Assembly (NCBI GenBank): GCA_902494065.1
Contig: CABURZ010000019.1
Span: 1 to 18,875 of the forward strand
Direction of reading: 5' to 3'
DNA: 18,875 bases
From: an uncultured Sneathia sp.
GTDB taxonomy: Bacteria; Fusobacteriota; Fusobacteriia; Fusobacteriales; Leptotrichiaceae
Positions within the stretch are counted from its first letter, which is position 1, and the number at the start of each line of letters is the position of its first letter. Below the pieces are notes generated by a model. It had not been told where the DNA came from. It was given only the letters and a program-made list of their open reading frames with translations, and ran no database searches. Shown here piece by piece: positions 17,139 to 18,875 of the stretch. A program made the position numbers and the translations under genes.

Positions 17139-17743
17139 TTTTTTAGTCTTTCATCTATTAAGCTAAATATATATTCTCTGTCTTTTTCATTTTCTAAAAA
17201 GTCTAAATTATCAACGTTTATTTTTATAATCTCAGATAAATTGTAGTTATCAAAATATTCTCTATAATTCTTATCAAGATTTTCCCAATATTCTCTTGGA
17301 ACTATTTGTTCATAGTCTCTTCCTCTTTTTTTAATTTTAGCAATTGCTCCGTCTACTGAAGTTTCAAGGTATATCATAAGTCTTGGTTTTTGAGTATGTT
17401 CTAACATGTTATACAAAAGTTCTTCATATATATCGAATTCTCCTTGACTCATTGATCCATCTTGTACAAGCATTTTACTAAATATTACATCTCCATATAT
17501 AGATCTATCAAGTACACATGCTTCTAATTTAGACGCATTTTTTATCATTTTAAATCTTTTATTTAAGAAAAATATTTGTGATGTAAAACTCCATCTATTT
17601 CTATCATGATAAAATTTATCTAATATGGGATTATTAACCACAGGTTCCTCATACAATGTTATCCCATAACGCTGTGCTATCATTCTACCTAAAGTAGTTT
17701 TACCAACTCCAACTACACCTTCAACACAAATTGTTCCTTCCAT
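17135..17743 (-). CDS. Deoxynucleoside kinase (dGK/dCK/dNK family)
   Basis: 202 residues from ATG 17743. Phosphorylates a deoxynucleoside for dNTP salvage. P-loop GVVGVGKTT (9-17), EEPVVNNPILDKFY substrate-side motif, the DRS triad (79-81) in LDRSIYGDVIF, and the lid region KKRGRDYE with an Arg-rich loop all match the family. The exact base preference cannot be read. Two starts have good ribosome sites: ATG 17743 (AGGGAGG, five bases between GGAGG and ATG) and in-frame ATG 17797 (AAGGAG, five bases away), which would add 18 residues. I prefer 17743 because family members begin only a few residues before the P-loop strand. Last bases overlap polC (ATGA). It follows the purA terminator directly, so this transcript must start in the short gap or rely on read-through. 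Confidence 0.93.
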   Translation of the reverse strand: MEGTICVEGVVGVGKTTLGRMIAQRYGITLYEEPVVNNPILDKFYHDRNRWSFTSQIFFLNKRFKMIKNASKLEACVLDRSIYGDVIFSKMLVQDGSMSQGEFDIYEELLYNMLEHTQKPRLMIYLETSVDGAIAKIKKRGRDYEQIVPREYWENLDKNYREYFDNYNLSEIIKINVDNLDFLENEKDREYIFSLIDERLKK

Positions 17744-17748
17744 TACTT

Positions 17749-17755
17749 CCTCCCT
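17749..17755 (-). promoter_or_regulatory. Ribosome binding site for the preferred kinase start
   Basis: AGGGAGG on the minus strand, with GGAGG five bases before ATG 17743. A second site, AAGGAG (17808-17803), precedes the alternative ATG 17797. Confidence 0.7.
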
Positions 17756-17809
17756 AAGCACTATATTTTTAAAAAAATTCTCAAAATATTTTTTCATATT
17801 AACTCCTTG

Positions 17810-17829
17810 AAAAAAAGCCCCAAAGGGCT
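17810..17829 (-). terminator. Rho-independent terminator after the purA homologue
   Basis: On the minus strand AGCCC, loop TTTG, GGGCT, then seven T residues. The 5-bp stem is GC-rich in an otherwise AT-rich setting and begins three bases after the TAA at 17833. It separates purA from the kinase/polC operon; the short stem could allow some read-through. Confidence 0.82.
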
Positions 17830-17832
17830 AAA

Positions 17833-18875
17833 TTATTTCCTAATACTTTGCATTGTTTTTGCACCAACAGATATTAATGTTATTTTTGTTTCTAAATATC
17901 CTTCTATATATTCTACAAATCTTTTGCAATTATATGGCAATTCATCATATTCCCTAATATCAGATATATCTTCATCCCAACCATCAAATTCTTTATATAA
18001 AATATTAACATCCTTTGTTTCGTCATAATTTATCGGATATACTTGATAGACTCTTTCATCAATCTCATATCCTATTGCTACTTTTATTTTTTTTAATCCT
18101 GTTAGTACATCTAATTTTGTTAAACATAATTCTGTAATTCCATTTATCATACAACCATATTTTAATATAACTAAGTCAAGCCAACCACAACGACGAGCTG
18201 TACCTATTTTTGAAACGTACTCATTTCCTCTATCACGTAAAAAATTAGCATCTTGTCCAAATACTTCTGTTGGAAATATTCCCTTATTCATAACTCTTGT
18301 ACTATATGGCTTAAAAACACCTATTATATTTTTTATTTTACTAGGTGCTATTCCTACTCCTGACATCACTGCTGCAACACTTGTTATACTTGGTGTCACA
18401 TCAGGATATGTTCCAAAATTTACATCTAACATCATTGATTCTGAAGCTTCAAAAACAATTTTTTTACCTTGTTTTATAGCTTTATTTAATTCACTTGTTG
18501 CATCTATTATTATATTTTTAATATTTTTTGCATAATTTTCATATTTAGAATATATATAGGTAAAATCTAATTCATCTTCACCTTTTGCTTTTAATACTTC
18601 ATTTTTTTGTTTAATATTAATAGCAAGCTTATTTGAAAAATTTTCTAATGATAGTAAATCTGACATTCTCATACCTATTTTATTACATTTATCTATAGTA
18701 CAATATAATTCACTATTTTTTAAAATATTTTCTTGTTTATTTGAATTTAAGCTTGATAAAAGCAAATGATAAGGCATAATCAAAGAAGCTCTACCATCTA
18801 TGTATAGGTTTTGAATTATTTTACCCTCTTTTTCTAAAAAGGCGATCTCATCAAATAAGCTTTCTATATCTATAC
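17833..18875 (-). CDS. purA: Adenylosuccinate synthetase homologue with altered active site (partial, N-terminus beyond right edge)
   Basis: 346 residues are in the window, with the frame open to the right edge; about 80 N-terminal residues, including the GTP P-loop, are outside. The fold follows PurA throughout: IMPYHLLL, GMRMSDLL, MMLDVNFGTYPDVT, YSTRVMNKGIFPTEV, RRCGWLDLV, the guanine-binding CLTKLDVL, and the ending FDGWDEDI followed by SVGAK. PurA makes adenylosuccinate from IMP, Asp and GTP. However, several residues that hold IMP are changed: the GTTGRGIGP stretch is replaced and shortened (NSELYCTIDK), the EGAQG loop reads EASES, TGRxRR reads IGTARR, and HGTYP reads FGTYP. It may be a PurA with altered or lost activity, or a paralogue with another task. 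An apparent TTG start at 18783 is internal. Confidence 0.85.
   Translation of the reverse strand, partial: IDIESLFDEIAFLEKEGKIIQNLYIDGRASLIMPYHLLLSSLNSNKQENILKNSELYCTIDKCNKIGMRMSDLLSLENFSNKLAINIKQKNEVLKAKGEDELDFTYIYSKYENYAKNIKNIIIDATSELNKAIKQGKKIVFEASESMMLDVNFGTYPDVTPSITSVAAVMSGVGIAPSKIKNIIGVFKPYSTRVMNKGIFPTEVFGQDANFLRDRGNEYVSKIGTARRCGWLDLVILKYGCMINGITELCLTKLDVLTGLKKIKVAIGYEIDERVYQVYPINYDETKDVNILYKEFDGWDEDISDIREYDELPYNCKRFVEYIEGYLETKITLISVGAKTMQSIRK

Overview
The window is very AT-rich (roughly three quarters A+T by eye), is packed with genes and has almost no non-coding DNA. TGA is used as a stop and tryptophan is TGG, so this is not a mollicute code. Gram-positive-type PolC, strong GGAGG ribosome sites, frequent TTG/GTG starts and a secreted protein with a short signal peptide fit a low-GC fusobacterium of the Leptotrichiaceae type (Streptobacillus/Sneathia-like). 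That placement is inference from protein style; no search was run. No rRNA, tRNA, insertion sequence, CRISPR array or phage gene was seen.

Layout. (1) Bases 1-4921, minus strand: a tightly coupled operon of thymidine kinase with an unexplained C-terminal domain, a small secreted protein, an ABC ATPase and a huge FtsX-family permease with a long coiled coil, which runs off the left edge. (2) Bases 4922-5040: divergent promoter region. (3) Bases 5041-7859, plus strand: HAD-family phosphatase, an ABC-F ATPase with one degenerate ATP site, and a YbaK/ProXp-ala-type tRNA-editing protein. (4) Bases 7841-7874: a perfect hairpin in which the stop codons of two convergent genes overlap. (5) Bases 7856-17743, minus strand: an operon of deoxynucleoside kinase, DNA polymerase III PolC, an AddB-like nuclease and an AddA/RecB-like helicase-nuclease, joined by overlaps of 4 and 11 nt or a 9-nt gap. 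(6) Bases 17810-17829: terminator. (7) Bases 17833-18875, minus strand: an adenylosuccinate synthetase homologue cut by the right edge.

How the genes fit together. Operon 5 links dNTP salvage, replication and double-strand-break processing. Thymidine kinase in operon 1 is a second dNTP salvage step, but it shares its transcript with an envelope exporter. The plus-strand trio looks like housekeeping with a translation flavour (ABC-F plus tRNA editing).

Most of the window is core metabolism and I see no clear new multi-gene defence or mobile system. The observations most worth a second look are: a PurA homologue that has lost most IMP-pocket residues while keeping the fold; an ABC-F protein whose degenerate motifs all map to one composite ATP site; PolC with an eroded PHP metal site but an intact exonuclease; thymidine kinase with an unknown fused domain; an AddB-like nuclease with neither Walker A nor the C-terminal cysteine cluster; and a terminator hairpin that encodes both C-termini of a convergent gene pair.
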